A stretch of 64,000 nt of DNA from Epilithonimonas caeni DSM 17710 (GCF_000426465.1 NZ_AUFK01000013.1:62001-126000); one strand, 5' to 3'; shown: positions 8,229 through 17,870, counted from the stretch's first letter. Translations and numbers: made by a program. The notes: generated by a model not told the origin, from the sequence alone.

Positions 8229-10949
8229 TTACTTGAAGTTGAATTTTACGGTGAACATGAATTGGCTTGGGCGGATGTTATAAGTATTTCTTCGAATAGA
8301 GTTTGTATTCGTATTTACTGAAACTGTTTCATAAACCTTTTTGTTTCCGATATTTAACCATTTCAATTCAAAATCAATTTTTCTTTTAACCCAAGTATAT
8401 TGATAAGAAACATCAAAAAAGGAATTTCTATAGCTTTCTGTTGCAAGTGTTGTAGTGATATCGTCCCAAATAAAACCAAATGTATGATTGTCTGATGGAT
8501 AAACATAGGTGGCTAAATTGTGATTCCAGTCACTGTTTTTATTGGTTATATTTCTAAAGTTATCGGAACTTTTTCTCCAATTCATAGAGAGGTTATAATC
8601 CACACTTAACCAGCTGAAAAAGGTATTATTGAATTTTAAGCCAAACGCCTGTCCTTCATTTTTTGTAGTATAAAAACTTTCTGAAATTTTAACAAAGTTC
8701 TCATCAACTTCGCTAATCATACTGTAATTCGTACTATTACTATTAGTAAAGCTAACAGAGAAATTGGTTTTGAATTTTGGAAAATATTTTCCAACTTCTG
8801 CTCTTTGACTATTAGATGTTGAGGTATTATCCCTTTCTTCGATTGCTGATAGAATAGTCCCACTTGGCAGAATGGTCTGATTATTAATCAAGTTAGAAGT
8901 ATTATTTCCAATTCTGTAACTCACATTGAAGAAAAGGTTATTGAGAGGATTTCTATACTCTAATCGTGTACTTGCATTTCTAACAGTATTTTCAGGAAGT
9001 TGAGTGCTTTTAACCTGCACAAAAGTTGGATTGGTAAGAATATTACCTGCATATAAATCACCAAAATTCCCGAAACTATTGGAAATACTTCCAAATGCCC
9101 AAATTTTGAAAAATGATGCAAAATCATAAGAACCAAACATAGTAGGTTCGAATCTGGTTTTATTAATTGCCTGCCCTGTTCCTCTCAAGTTATCATCATA
9201 ATCAATCCCGTAAAAATTTACAGGTAGAGTCAGATTCAGATTAACATTTTGGGATTTGTAGTTAACGCCCACTTGCGTGTAAGGCTGTACCTCGTTCCAA
9301 TCAATATTATTTTGATAAGCCAGGCCATAAAGTGTATATTCATTTCCATTAATTCCGCTGAGATTGGATTTCATCGAATTGAAATTGACGCTAACTCCGG
9401 CCTCAGGCGTGAAAGTCCATTTTCTGTAACTAAACCCAACTGATGCAGAGTGTGTTGTGTTGACGCTTTTCAAAGAAATATACTGTTGCAATTTATCAAA
9501 ATTATTAACCACAAAAGTATCATCGTTTGACAAAGCTGGATCAGGAATTAATGAAGAATATCTACCCGGAGTAGTACTCAATGTTTGTTTATCGTTTTGG
9601 ACACTTACATAACTCATCACATTGAATAATTTGTCTTTCCAGGGCAAAATAGTACTTAATGAGTTGGTAAAGTTAAAGGTCGGCGCATTCATATTTTCAT
9701 CAGCATTAATGTTGATGTTAGAATTATAAGAATTTGCTTGATTATCAGCCCACATTCCCGTCCAGGTTGTAGTGTTTTTGAAAAACCCTTTCTTGGCATT
9801 CTTCGTGAAGATCATTTCTCCTTTAGCCTTATTAGTGTAAAAATCGTTATGAATTTGCCTAATGATACTTGAGCCATTAACTAATGTCTCATTAGAATAA
9901 GAATCTCTTTCGATAGCATTGTTTGTATAATTTGTATTAAGCTTTAATTCCCATTCCTTATTTTTGAAAGGACTTGTCAATAAATTGGCAGAGAAAAAAT
10001 GTACATTATTCAACAAGTATCTTTTTTCTGGTAGATCTGGCGTTTGGGCTTGCTCTACATTTAACCAGCGATTTGCTGAAACCTGGCTTCTTTTTCCTTC
10101 CCATCGATTTCCAAAAGCCAGCAGATTACCCTCATTCTCGACACTCTCTCCATTGTTATTCGCCTTGTAATTCACGACCCACTGGTTTTTTTGCCCAAAG
10201 AACATAGGCGTCAATTTCACATTCCAAAGCAACGGACTGAAACCTGCTCCAATTTCTCCACGGCCAGTCATCGTTACTGATTTTTTCAATTTGATATTAA
10301 GTGCTGCCTGCTCGGAAGGTACTTTATCCCTAAGAATACTTACTGGCTGGTGATTTTCAAGAACCTCAACCTTGGAAACCGCATCTTTTGGCAATGAATT
10401 ATTTACAGTTCCATAACCGCCTTCCATAAGATCTTTCCCGTTAACATAGAACTTATTGATAGCCTCGCCTTGATAAAGAACTGTTCCGTCTTTATTAACT
10501 TCGATTCCTGGGATCTTTTTCAAAACATCCGCAAGAGTTCTGTCATTTTTATTTTCAAAAGACTTGAGGTCATAAGAAATAGTGTCTCCTTTTTTGGTGA
10601 TCAGTTTTGTTTTTAGCCTTACTTCCTGTATCTCGGTAGCCTGAGAATCCATTGAGAAATTAAGTTTCTGATCCTCATTTTTTATGGACCGTGTGATTGG
10701 TTTCTGATTGAAGGCCTTGATCTTCAGGTCTAGATTACTCTCAGAAGATGTTACGGTCACTTTATATTCTCCTTTCGCATTGGATATCCCGTAAGCAAGA
10801 ATGGCATTTTTGCCCGGTTCTTCCACAGTTACACTCGCACTTGCAAGTGCTTTCCCATCACCATCGGTTATCACTCCGGAAATTGTTTTTTGTGCAAATA
10901 CCATCAAAGTAAAAGTCATCACAAAAAAGATAGATAGAACTTTTTTCAT
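8229..10949 (-). CDS. Outer-membrane receptor with carboxypeptidase-like regulatory domain
   Basis: A 906-residue outer-membrane beta-barrel protein of the TonB-dependent-receptor-like group paired with GLPGLI genes. The start is taken at the second ATG (10949), which gives a clean signal MKKVLSIFFVMTFTLMVFAQ; an ATG two codons upstream is possible. After the signal come a CarboxypepD_reg-like Ig domain (about 22-100), a plug-like region with LADVLKKIPGIEVNKDG (about 135-152), and a long Asn/Thr/Tyr-rich barrel ending in FMFTVKFNFK, a typical aromatic C-terminus. It lacks a clear TonB-dependent siderophore signature, so the cargo is unknown. It is probably in one operon with the GLPGLI gene. 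Confidence 0.82.
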   Translation of the reverse strand: MKKVLSIFFVMTFTLMVFAQKTISGVITDGDGKALASASVTVEEPGKNAILAYGISNAKGEYKVTVTSSESNLDLKIKAFNQKPITRSIKNEDQKLNFSMDSQATEIQEVRLKTKLITKKGDTISYDLKSFENKNDRTLADVLKKIPGIEVNKDGTVLYQGEAINKFYVNGKDLMEGGYGTVNNSLPKDAVSKVEVLENHQPVSILRDKVPSEQAALNIKLKKSVTMTGRGEIGAGFSPLLWNVKLTPMFFGQKNQWVVNYKANNNGESVENEGNLLAFGNRWEGKRSQVSANRWLNVEQAQTPDLPEKRYLLNNVHFFSANLLTSPFKNKEWELKLNTNYTNNAIERDSYSNETLVNGSSIIRQIHNDFYTNKAKGEMIFTKNAKKGFFKNTTTWTGMWADNQANSYNSNININADENMNAPTFNFTNSLSTILPWKDKLFNVMSYVSVQNDKQTLSTTPGRYSSLIPDPALSNDDTFVVNNFDKLQQYISLKSVNTTHSASVGFSYRKWTFTPEAGVSVNFNSMKSNLSGINGNEYTLYGLAYQNNIDWNEVQPYTQVGVNYKSQNVNLNLTLPVNFYGIDYDDNLRGTGQAINKTRFEPTMFGSYDFASFFKIWAFGSISNSFGNFGDLYAGNILTNPTFVQVKSTQLPENTVRNASTRLEYRNPLNNLFFNVSYRIGNNTSNLINNQTILPSGTILSAIEERDNTSTSNSQRAEVGKYFPKFKTNFSVSFTNSNSTNYSMISEVDENFVKISESFYTTKNEGQAFGLKFNNTFFSWLSVDYNLSMNWRKSSDNFRNITNKNSDWNHNLATYVYPSDNHTFGFIWDDITTTLATESYRNSFFDVSYQYTWVKRKIDFELKWLNIGNKKVYETVSVNTNTNSIRRNTYNIRPSQFMFTVKFNFK

Positions 10950-11187
10950 AGTCATTAATTATATCACTAAAACATTAGTAGAAAAATTTTACAAAATGTT
11001 ACAAGGTTTTTGTTGGAGTCATAAAAAATTCAAAAGTTAAATGCGCGATCTTGTTAAAAGCCGCCTTTGGAGAGATGCTGGGATTCATTTCATAGTAAAG
11101 AGAAAATGATTTATAAAATAAATACTAGTTATTTATAATGAATATAAATAGTGAAGTATTTTTTTCCGGGTCAATTATAAAATTTAA

Positions 11188-11195
11188 TAAATTTG
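11188..11195 (+). promoter_or_regulatory. -7 promoter element for the cupin-like gene
   Basis: TAAATTTG matches the Bacteroidetes -7 consensus TAnnTTTG exactly, 20 bases before the ATG at 11216. No convincing -33 element was found. Confidence 0.5.
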
Positions 11196-11215
11196 CACAT
11201 TAATATTGAGTTAAT

Positions 11216-12097
11216 ATGGGAATCACTCTAAAACCTATCGATATTGTAGATGATATCACCAAAGAAGAATTCTTTGAAAAATACCTGAAACCGCGCAAAC
11301 CGGTCGTGATAAAAAATATGGCCAGAAAATGGCCAGCTTATCAAAAATGGACGATGGAATATATAAAGGAGGTCGTAGGAGACGTTACCGTTCCTTTGTA
11401 CGATAGTGCTAAAGCTGACCCTGCGGCTCCTATCAATACGCCAACAACAGAAATGAAGTTTGCGGATTACATCGATCTGATACAAAGAGAACCAACGGAC
11501 CTCAGGATATTTTTCTTCGATCCTATAAAACATGCTCCAAAAATACTGAATGACTATATTTCGCCCAAAGAATTGATGGGTGGCTTTCTGGACAAATATC
11601 CAAGTATGTTTTTCGGGGGAAAAGGTTCTGTCACGTTCCTGCATTTTGATATTGATATGGCGCATATTTTCCATACGCACTTCAACGGTAGAAAACATAT
11701 CCTGCTATTCGACTACAAATGGAAAGAAAGGCTTTATCAGCTTCCTTATGCAACTTATGCTTTGGAAGACTTTGACATAGAAAATCCGGATTTCGAAAAA
11801 TTCCCGGCACTAGACGGTATCGAAGGTATCGAATGCTTTCTGGAGCATGGAGACACGTTGTTCATGCCGACGGGCTGGTGGCATTGGATGAAATATCTGG
11901 ACGGTAGTTTCTCGATCTCACTCAGAGCTTGGGACAAAAGCTGGGCCGTGAAAGCACATTCTTTATGGAATCTTACCGTACAGAGAGGTTTTGATAATTT
12001 TATGAAGAAAAATTTCAAGGCCAATTATATGAACTGGAAAGAGAAAAAAGCTATCGAAAGAGCCAATTATGCCTTAAAAAGAGGTTTGCCAAGATAG
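11216..12097 (+). CDS. JmjC/cupin-like Fe(II)/2-oxoglutarate dioxygenase
   Basis: A 293-residue cupin_8/JmjC-type protein, resembling the factor-inhibiting-HIF group. The metal triad is visible as H143-x-D145 in FLHFDID and H223 in PTGWWHWM. K160 in NGRKHILL is placed to bind 2-oxoglutarate. The N-terminus has the family motif RKPVVIKNMARKWPA (27-41). Relatives hydroxylate proteins, including ribosomal proteins, or modify tRNA; the substrate here is unknown. It is monocistronic between a divergent receptor gene and a convergent gdhA, with its own promoter element and terminator. Confidence 0.82.
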   Translation: MGITLKPIDIVDDITKEEFFEKYLKPRKPVVIKNMARKWPAYQKWTMEYIKEVVGDVTVPLYDSAKADPAAPINTPTTEMKFADYIDLIQREPTDLRIFFFDPIKHAPKILNDYISPKELMGGFLDKYPSMFFGGKGSVTFLHFDIDMAHIFHTHFNGRKHILLFDYKWKERLYQLPYATYALEDFDIENPDFEKFPALDGIEGIECFLEHGDTLFMPTGWWHWMKYLDGSFSISLRAWDKSWAVKAHSLWNLTVQRGFDNFMKKNFKANYMNWKEKKAIERANYALKRGLPR

Positions 12098-12116
12098 TCT
12101 CAATAACCTCTAAATA

Positions 12117-12149
12117 AAAAATGCAGCTAAGTAATTTAGCTGCATTTTT
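12117..12149. terminator. Bidirectional terminator between cupin gene and gdhA
   Basis: A 14-bp perfect stem (12117-12130 with 12136-12149) contains TGCAGCTAA, with a 5-base loop and A/T tails on both sides. Confidence 0.85.
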
Positions 12150-12174
12150 TTATTTTTATTAAAGTGATTTGGTT

Positions 12175-13533
12175 TTAAACTACACCTTGAGCCAACATTG
12201 CCTCAGCTACTTTTACGAAACCTGCGATATTTGCACCTTTTACATAATTTACATAGCCATCCTCTTCTTTTCCGTAATCTCTACAGGCTTTGTGAATTCC
12301 TATCATGATCTCCTTCAATCTTGCATCTACTTCCTCAGAAGTCCAGTTAAGCCTGATCGAGTTTTGTGTCATTTCCAATCCGGAAGTTGCAACACCTCCA
12401 GCATTAGACGCTTTCCCGGGAGAGAAAAGAACTTTGTTGTCCAAGAAATAGTTGATTGCCTCCAACGTAGAAGGCATGTTCGCTGCTTCTGTTACACAAA
12501 GACATCCGTTTGCCACCAGTTTGATCGCATCCTCAAGATCCAATTCGTTCTGGGTTGCAGAAGGGAAAGCGATATCACACTTCACTTCCCAAGGTCTTTT
12601 TCCTGCGAAGAATTCCGCTTCAGGATATTTTTTTGCATAATCCTCAGCTCTATTGTTTCCGGAAGCTCTTAATTCAAGAAGATATTCGATTTTTTCTCCA
12701 GAAATTCCATCTTTATCATAGATGTAACCATCTGGTCCTGAAATGGTAACCACTTTTCCACCAAGATCATTGATCTTCTTGATAACACCCCAGGCCACAT
12801 TTCCGAATCCTGAAACTACAACTGTTTTACCGGTAATAGATTCGTTGATGGTTTTCAACATCTGCTCAGCAAAATAAACCACACCATAACCAGTTGCTTC
12901 GGGTCTGATAAGGGAACCCCCGTAAGCCAGACCTTTTCCAGTCAAGACTCCGGTAAACTCATTTCTTATTTTCTTATACATCCCGAAAAGATACCCGATC
13001 TCTCTTGCACCAACGCCGATATCTCCGGCAGGAACATCAGTCTCAGGGCCAATATGTTTACAAAGCTCCATCATGAATGCCTGGCAGAAACGCATTACTT
13101 CCATATCAGATTTCCCTTGTGGGTCAAAATCAGAGCCTCCTTTTCCTCCTCCCATTGGAAGCGTGGTCAAGCTATTTTTGAAAACCTGTTCAAAAGCTAA
13201 GAATTTCAAAACGCTAAGATTAACTGTCGGGTGGAATCTAATCCCACCTTTATATGGTCCGATCGCAGAATTCATCTGGATTCTGAATCCTCTGTTGACC
13301 TGGATCTCCCCTTTGTCATCGATCCACGGCACTCGGAAGATGATCACTCTTTCCGGCTCTGCCATTCTCTCCAGGAGCTTCATCCCGGTATATTCTTTTC
13401 TCGTAGCGATGAAAGGGATCACGGTAACCGCCACTTCTTTTACTGCTTGGATAAATTCTGGTTCGTTAGGATTTTTGGCCTCAATTTTTGCCATAAACTC
13501 CTGGATCTTTTGCTCAACGTTATAGTGTTCCAT
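12175..13533 (-). CDS. gdhA: Glutamate dehydrogenase (NADP-type, hexameric)
   Basis: Catalyses reversible reductive amination of 2-oxoglutarate to glutamate. It is 452 residues, the usual length for the hexameric bacterial enzyme. The substrate-binding segment GPYKGGIRFHP is at 92-102. The catalytic region LPMGGGKGGSDFDP has its active Lys at 131, and the dinucleotide fold appears as VVVSGFGNVAWG. Overall resemblance to E. coli/Clostridium-type enzymes favours NADP or dual use over the longer NAD enzymes. Monocistronic, with a good promoter just upstream. Confidence 0.95.
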   Translation of the reverse strand: MEHYNVEQKIQEFMAKIEAKNPNEPEFIQAVKEVAVTVIPFIATRKEYTGMKLLERMAEPERVIIFRVPWIDDKGEIQVNRGFRIQMNSAIGPYKGGIRFHPTVNLSVLKFLAFEQVFKNSLTTLPMGGGKGGSDFDPQGKSDMEVMRFCQAFMMELCKHIGPETDVPAGDIGVGAREIGYLFGMYKKIRNEFTGVLTGKGLAYGGSLIRPEATGYGVVYFAEQMLKTINESITGKTVVVSGFGNVAWGVIKKINDLGGKVVTISGPDGYIYDKDGISGEKIEYLLELRASGNNRAEDYAKKYPEAEFFAGKRPWEVKCDIAFPSATQNELDLEDAIKLVANGCLCVTEAANMPSTLEAINYFLDNKVLFSPGKASNAGGVATSGLEMTQNSIRLNWTSEEVDARLKEIMIGIHKACRDYGKEEDGYVNYVKGANIAGFVKVAEAMLAQGVV

Positions 13534-13552
13534 TGTTCTATAATTATGACAA

Positions 13553-13582
13553 CAAATTTAATTTTATTTTCGAATTTCGCAA
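13553..13582 (-). promoter_or_regulatory. gdhA promoter (-33 and -7)
   Basis: On the minus strand TTG (13582-13580), a 19-base spacer and TAAATTTG (13560-13553) fit the Bacteroidetes sigma consensus. The -7 box ends 19 bases before the gdhA ATG, leaving a very short leader. Confidence 0.65.
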
Positions 13583-13713
13583 GTAATATTTTGTTTTTTA
13601 TCGAAAATTTAAGGATAATCATTAAAGTATTTGCATAATGCATAATTATGATTTTTGTATTAATGATTCTTAAATTTAATGTTAATTTACTTCAAATTTC
13701 CGAAATGATGATT

Positions 13714-14823
13714 TTATTGATCTATCAGGTATTGCCTACCGGAAAGACATTTTATATGACCATAAATCTCTAGATCTAAGAGAATTGGCAAAAGCTTATG
13801 ATGTAAAACGCCCGATTTTTCGGCAATATCATCCAAAGAAATGGATTCATTATCCTCAATAATGTCCAAAATCATTTGGTGCTCTTTTTTATCCGAATCT
13901 AGTATGACCTTCGTTTTTTCCTTTGGGAAAAGTTCAGGCTGAGGCAGAAAATTCAGATTTTTGATCAATGTATTGATGTCAACAATAGTTGCAGCTTTGT
14001 TAAGAGATATCAGTTGGTTGCAGCCCTGGCTAAAAACATCCGTGATTCTTCCAGGCAAAGCATAAACGTCTCGATTATATTGATTCGCAAAATTGACGGT
14101 CGTTACAGATCCGCCACCATAAGCCGTTTCTACAACGATCAGGTTAGGAGAAAATCCTGCGATGATCCTGTTTCTTTGAAGGAAATTTTCTTTTGCCATA
14201 CCTTCAAAGGATGCATACTCTGTTACCAGCGCACCATTATTCTCCAGGATCTTATTTGAAAGACCTTTGTTCCTGGAAGGATAAATAGAACCAAGGCCCT
14301 GTGCCAAAACGGCAATGGTGGGAATTTGATTTTTAAGAGATTCCTCGTGAACACAAGAATCGACTCCCAAAGCCAGACCACTGACAGTAGAGATTTTGGA
14401 GCTCGATAATCCGTGAAGTAGATCTTGGATGAAACCCTTTCCATAAACAGTCATTTTCCGTGTCCCCACGATGCTGATTGGATTTAGATCAGGATTGAGG
14501 TTTCCTTTGTAAAATAGCAATATAGGAGAATCATCACAATTCAAAAGATGTTTTGGATAAAGGTCATCATTCTGAGAAATGATTTTAATATGTTGTTTTT
14601 CGCAAAGCGCTATTTCTTTTTCGGCAACTTGTAAAAAATCCTTATTCCCAATGTTTTGAATTGTCTGTTTTCCGATTCCGGGAGTGGAAAGAAGAGATCT
14701 GGGAGAAGATTCCCAAACTTTTTTGGCTGATCCAATATTTTTGATCAGTTTTTTAAGATTGATGTTGCCAATGTTTTTGCACTGCTTAAGTGCAAGGATG
14801 TAAAGATATTCTTCGGAGGTCAT
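13714..14823 (-). CDS. dprA: DNA processing protein DprA
   Basis: Loads RecA onto incoming single-stranded DNA during natural transformation. It is 369 residues with an N-terminal SAM-like helical domain containing TPGIGKQTIQNIG (about 47-59). The central Rossmann-like domain has ISIVGTRKMTVYG, TVSGLALGVDS, RNRIIAGFSPNLIVVE and YGGGSVTTVNFA. A C-terminal winged-helix (DML1-like) domain covers about 310-365. It begins 30 bases after the rhomboid gene stop, so the two are probably one operon. Confidence 0.93.
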   Translation of the reverse strand: MTSEEYLYILALKQCKNIGNINLKKLIKNIGSAKKVWESSPRSLLSTPGIGKQTIQNIGNKDFLQVAEKEIALCEKQHIKIISQNDDLYPKHLLNCDDSPILLFYKGNLNPDLNPISIVGTRKMTVYGKGFIQDLLHGLSSSKISTVSGLALGVDSCVHEESLKNQIPTIAVLAQGLGSIYPSRNKGLSNKILENNGALVTEYASFEGMAKENFLQRNRIIAGFSPNLIVVETAYGGGSVTTVNFANQYNRDVYALPGRITDVFSQGCNQLISLNKAATIVDINTLIKNLNFLPQPELFPKEKTKVILDSDKKEHQMILDIIEDNESISLDDIAEKSGVLHHKLLPILLDLEIYGHIKCLSGRQYLIDQ

Positions 14824-14853
14824 AGGTCATTTGTGTTCTGACCAAATTAAGGA

Positions 14854-15627
14854 TTATTTTTCTCTTTTCCGAATTTCATCCAGATAATCCCAAATATTTT
14901 CCTGTTTCAATTGCGGCAGTTCTTCGAAATCTTCAGGATGATTTGCCATATACTCCTGCCAGATCTTATCATCTTTCTCATTGTAGTAATTAGGAAACTC
15001 CCAAATGTATTTCTTTTTTTTTTCTCCAAATTTTCTAAATATAATCGCCAAAATAATTCCGGTGATACTTCCTGCCAAATGTGACTGCCAGCTGATTCTG
15101 CTCGGCTCTTCCAGATTTGAGAAAAATTCTTCCGGGAAAATTCCCCATATCAAACTTCCGTAATATAAAGCAACAACCATAGAAATGGTCAACAATTTCA
15201 TATTCCAACGGAAAACGCCGCTGAAAAAAATGAAAAACGCCAGCATATAAACCAATCCACTTGCACCAATGATGCAACTGTAGTTCCATTCTCCCGTCAT
15301 AATGTCGATAGGTGGCAACATCCAAACCAACAAGCCTGAAGCAATCCAACCAATAAAGAAAATTCTGTAGGCTATTTGGGGATAAAATTCAAATAATAAA
15401 AATAAAAGAATCGCAATCGGCATAGAGTTTCCGATAATATGATCCAAGCTTCCGTGCAGTAACGGAGCAAAGAGAATACCTTTCAACCCTTCCGGCATCA
15501 ATGTAATAAGTGCGCCGTCACAACCTTGGAAAAATCCGAGATTCTGAAATAAGAAAAAACTCCACATCAATACCAACATAATGATTGGCACCAAAATAGA
15601 TCGCAAATTGAAAGATTTTAAAAACAT
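14854..15627 (-). CDS. Rhomboid family intramembrane serine protease
   Basis: A multi-pass membrane protease of 257 residues. The start is placed at the ATG at 15627, because the longer reading frame begins with a TTG. The catalytic serine is S123 in GASGLVYM and the histidine partner is H183 in SHLAGSITG, each in a predicted membrane helix. HGSLDHIIGN (58-67) is the family's helix-2 motif with conserved His and Asn. The C-terminus is a charged cytoplasmic tail rich in Lys, Glu and Trp. It lies upstream of dprA. Substrates are unknown. Confidence 0.88.
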   Translation of the reverse strand: MFLKSFNLRSILVPIIMLVLMWSFFLFQNLGFFQGCDGALITLMPEGLKGILFAPLLHGSLDHIIGNSMPIAILLFLLFEFYPQIAYRIFFIGWIASGLLVWMLPPIDIMTGEWNYSCIIGASGLVYMLAFFIFFSGVFRWNMKLLTISMVVALYYGSLIWGIFPEEFFSNLEEPSRISWQSHLAGSITGIILAIIFRKFGEKKKKYIWEFPNYYNEKDDKIWQEYMANHPEDFEELPQLKQENIWDYLDEIRKREK

Positions 15628-15745
15628 TGATTTTAGATTCTCAATTTTACAGCCAATGATCAAAAAAGGTAATTTTGTCCGTAAAAATCAGGTCAAATAA
15701 TATGAATTTGGTTATAACGGCAGATTCTGAAAAATTTAGTTTTAT

Positions 15746-15753
15746 TATTTTTG
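15746..15753 (+). promoter_or_regulatory. -7 element for first DUF3078 gene
   Basis: TATTTTTG fits TAnnTTTG, 17 bases before the ATG at 15771. No well-spaced -33 element was seen. Confidence 0.45.
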
Positions 15754-15770
15754 TTCAAAATTAGATAATA

Positions 15771-16877
15771 ATGAAAAAGATATTGGTGCTATTTGTCCTA
15801 ATTTTGGGTATCTCTATTAATGCTCAGATAAATGATTATCAAAGGATAATTGATTCTATCGGTCAAAAAAAATGGGACTCTATATCCATCAATATCGATA
15901 GTCTTGCCAATCCAAGACTTGTGGACGTCAAATCTTTGAAAAGAGATGAGGTAAAGATCAACAACAGCATTGTGGTTGTACCAAATGATGACTCAAGCCC
16001 TTTGACCCCATCATCCATCCTGACTTTACCAACCCTGAAACGCTGGTTCATCTTTGGGCAAAATACATTGGTTTTCAATCAGTCATCGTTTGCAAATTGG
16101 TATGCCGGAGGAAATAATAATATTGGCGTTATCGGAAAGGTGAATTACAATATCGTTTATAAAAAGAACAAGCATTATCTGGACAATAATATTCAGTTAG
16201 GTTATGGTTTTGTCTCTTCCACCGGGCAATCTACCAGAAAGACGGATGATTACATCAATATCATGACCAACTATGGATACGAGTTGGCTCAGCATTATTA
16301 TTTATCTACCGGATTTCAATTTTTATCCCAATTTACTCCGGGATTCAACTATTCTTCGACACCGGATCCCGTCTATGATGATAGGATCTCAAAATTTATG
16401 GCGCCTGGTTATCTTAATTTAGGTCTTGGTTTCTCGTACAATCCAAACGAAAACTTCCAGATCATTCTAAGGCCATTGAATGGAAAGTTTACTTTTGTTT
16501 TGGACAAAAAGCTCCAGACAAAAGGTAACTATGGTCTGGAAAGAGACGGCCAGAGCCTGAGAGCCGAGGTTGGTACAATGATGAATGTTCTTTATAAGAT
16601 CAAGCTTTTCAAAGATGCAACCTATGTGAACCAGATCAATTTCTTTAGTAACTATCTGGAACACTCGGAACGTGTAGATATCAATTACAGTGGTGCACTG
16701 AACTTGAAATTCAACAAATATATCACAACTTCTGTGACCATAGATATTATGTACGATCACGACCAGATCCAAAAACTGCAAAGAAAGCAAACTTTGGGTG
16801 TAGGTGTGACATACAGTTTAGGTTATAAAGTAGAAAGAGACAGCAAAACAGGCGTGATCAATCCTTTTGTGAAATAA
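15771..16877 (+). CDS. DUF3078 outer-membrane protein (copy 1)
   Basis: A 368-residue exported protein of the DUF3078 family, predicted to be an outer-membrane beta barrel of unknown role. The signal is MKKILVLFVLILGISINAQ. A roughly 75-residue linker is absent from the next gene's product. The DUF3078 core then starts at RWFIFGQNTLVFNQSSFANW and includes GGNNNIG and SKFMAPGYLNLGLGF. The C-terminus is TLGVGVTYSLGYKVERD. It is clearly paralogous to the following gene: both share the W-x-x-x-GQNTL-x-NQS-x-F-NW start and the LRP-N-x-x-FTFVLDK segment. Confidence 0.82.
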   Translation: MKKILVLFVLILGISINAQINDYQRIIDSIGQKKWDSISINIDSLANPRLVDVKSLKRDEVKINNSIVVVPNDDSSPLTPSSILTLPTLKRWFIFGQNTLVFNQSSFANWYAGGNNNIGVIGKVNYNIVYKKNKHYLDNNIQLGYGFVSSTGQSTRKTDDYINIMTNYGYELAQHYYLSTGFQFLSQFTPGFNYSSTPDPVYDDRISKFMAPGYLNLGLGFSYNPNENFQIILRPLNGKFTFVLDKKLQTKGNYGLERDGQSLRAEVGTMMNVLYKIKLFKDATYVNQINFFSNYLEHSERVDINYSGALNLKFNKYITTSVTIDIMYDHDQIQKLQRKQTLGVGVTYSLGYKVERDSKTGVINPFVK

Positions 16878-16897
16878 AATCCTCCACAGTATTTCAT

Positions 16898-16905
16898 TAT
16901 ATTTG
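16898..16905 (+). promoter_or_regulatory. -7 element for second DUF3078 gene
   Basis: TATATTTG matches TAnnTTTG exactly, 18 bases before the ATG at 16924. It suggests that the second copy has its own promoter. Confidence 0.5.
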
Positions 16906-16923
16906 TCGAGAAAACAAATAAAT

Positions 16924-17829
16924 ATGAAGAAAATATTATTCTTTGGAAGCCTTTTGATGGCTTTCAATTCCTATGCGCAAGAGCAGCCTGTTCAAGATTC
17001 CATAAAAGCTTGGTCCATAATTGGACAGAATACATTGATGCTCAATCAATCCGCTTTCTCCAATTGGGTAGCCGGAGGTGCCAACAACATTGGTTGGCAA
17101 GCGGGTATAAACTATAACCTAACCTACGAAAAAGATAAAGACCTTTGGGAGAACATCATCATTCTGGGTTATGGCATGAACAATACCCAAGGTGTTGGAA
17201 ACAGGAAAACGCAGGACGTGATCAATCTTTCTACCAATTACGGAAGAAAGATATCTGATAACTGGTACGCATCTGTCGGAGCGGGTTTAATTACACAATT
17301 TGCGCCAGGATATGAAGATGGGAATAATCCTGATGCTTCCAAGATCTCTAATTTCATGGCACCGGGATATGTAAATCTGGGAGCTGGTTTTACTTATAAA
17401 CCAAGTGATAATTTTACCATGACACTGAGACCTGCCAATGCAAGATTTACTTTTGTTCTTGACAAAGATCTGCAATACGCTGGAAACTACGGTTTGAAAA
17501 ATGATGGAGATTCTATGTTGTTTCAATTTGGATTCTTGGGAACAGCGCAGTACAAAGTAAAGTTAATGGAAAATATCACTTTACAGAACACGGCTTCCGT
17601 TTTTTCCAATTATCTTGACCATCCGGAAAGATTGGTGCTTTCTTACGGCGGAATTCTTAATATGAAGGTTAATAGATATATCTCGACGAATGTAACTTTG
17701 GATCTTTTATACGATCACAACCAGATCAAGAAAACACAGTTGAAACAAACTCTGGGAATCGGATTTGCCTACAACATCGACAATGGCAAGAAAAGATCAG
17801 AAGACAAACGGAATCAGGGCTGGAAATAG
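16924..17829 (+). CDS. DUF3078 outer-membrane protein (copy 2)
   Basis: A 301-residue paralogue of the preceding gene's product. The longer frame begins with TTG inside the -7 promoter box, so the ATG at 16924 with signal MKKILFFGSLLMAFNSYAQ is the start. The core begins WSIIGQNTLMLNQSAFSNW and carries SKISNFMAPGYVNLGAGF, FTFVLDKDLQYAGNYGL and a C-terminal QTLGIGFAYN. It lacks the N-terminal linker of copy 1. The tandem pair probably arose by duplication. Confidence 0.82.
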   Translation: MKKILFFGSLLMAFNSYAQEQPVQDSIKAWSIIGQNTLMLNQSAFSNWVAGGANNIGWQAGINYNLTYEKDKDLWENIIILGYGMNNTQGVGNRKTQDVINLSTNYGRKISDNWYASVGAGLITQFAPGYEDGNNPDASKISNFMAPGYVNLGAGFTYKPSDNFTMTLRPANARFTFVLDKDLQYAGNYGLKNDGDSMLFQFGFLGTAQYKVKLMENITLQNTASVFSNYLDHPERLVLSYGGILNMKVNRYISTNVTLDLLYDHNQIKKTQLKQTLGIGFAYNIDNGKKRSEDKRNQGWK

Positions 17830-17846
17830 AAATTTTAAAATAAAAG

Positions 17847-17870
17847 AAGTGGAGAATTAATTCTCCACTT
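17847..17870. terminator. Palindromic bidirectional terminator overlapping the msrA stop
   Basis: A perfect 24-bp palindrome (AAGTGGAGAATT and its complement) is flanked by A-rich and T-rich tails. The msrA stop codon (17857-17859) lies inside it, so the last MsrA codons form one arm. Confidence 0.8.

Noticed and set aside
12169-12672. 167-residue plus-strand ORF opposite gdhA
   Set aside because: Antisense shadow of a certain gene; no domain, no start signal.
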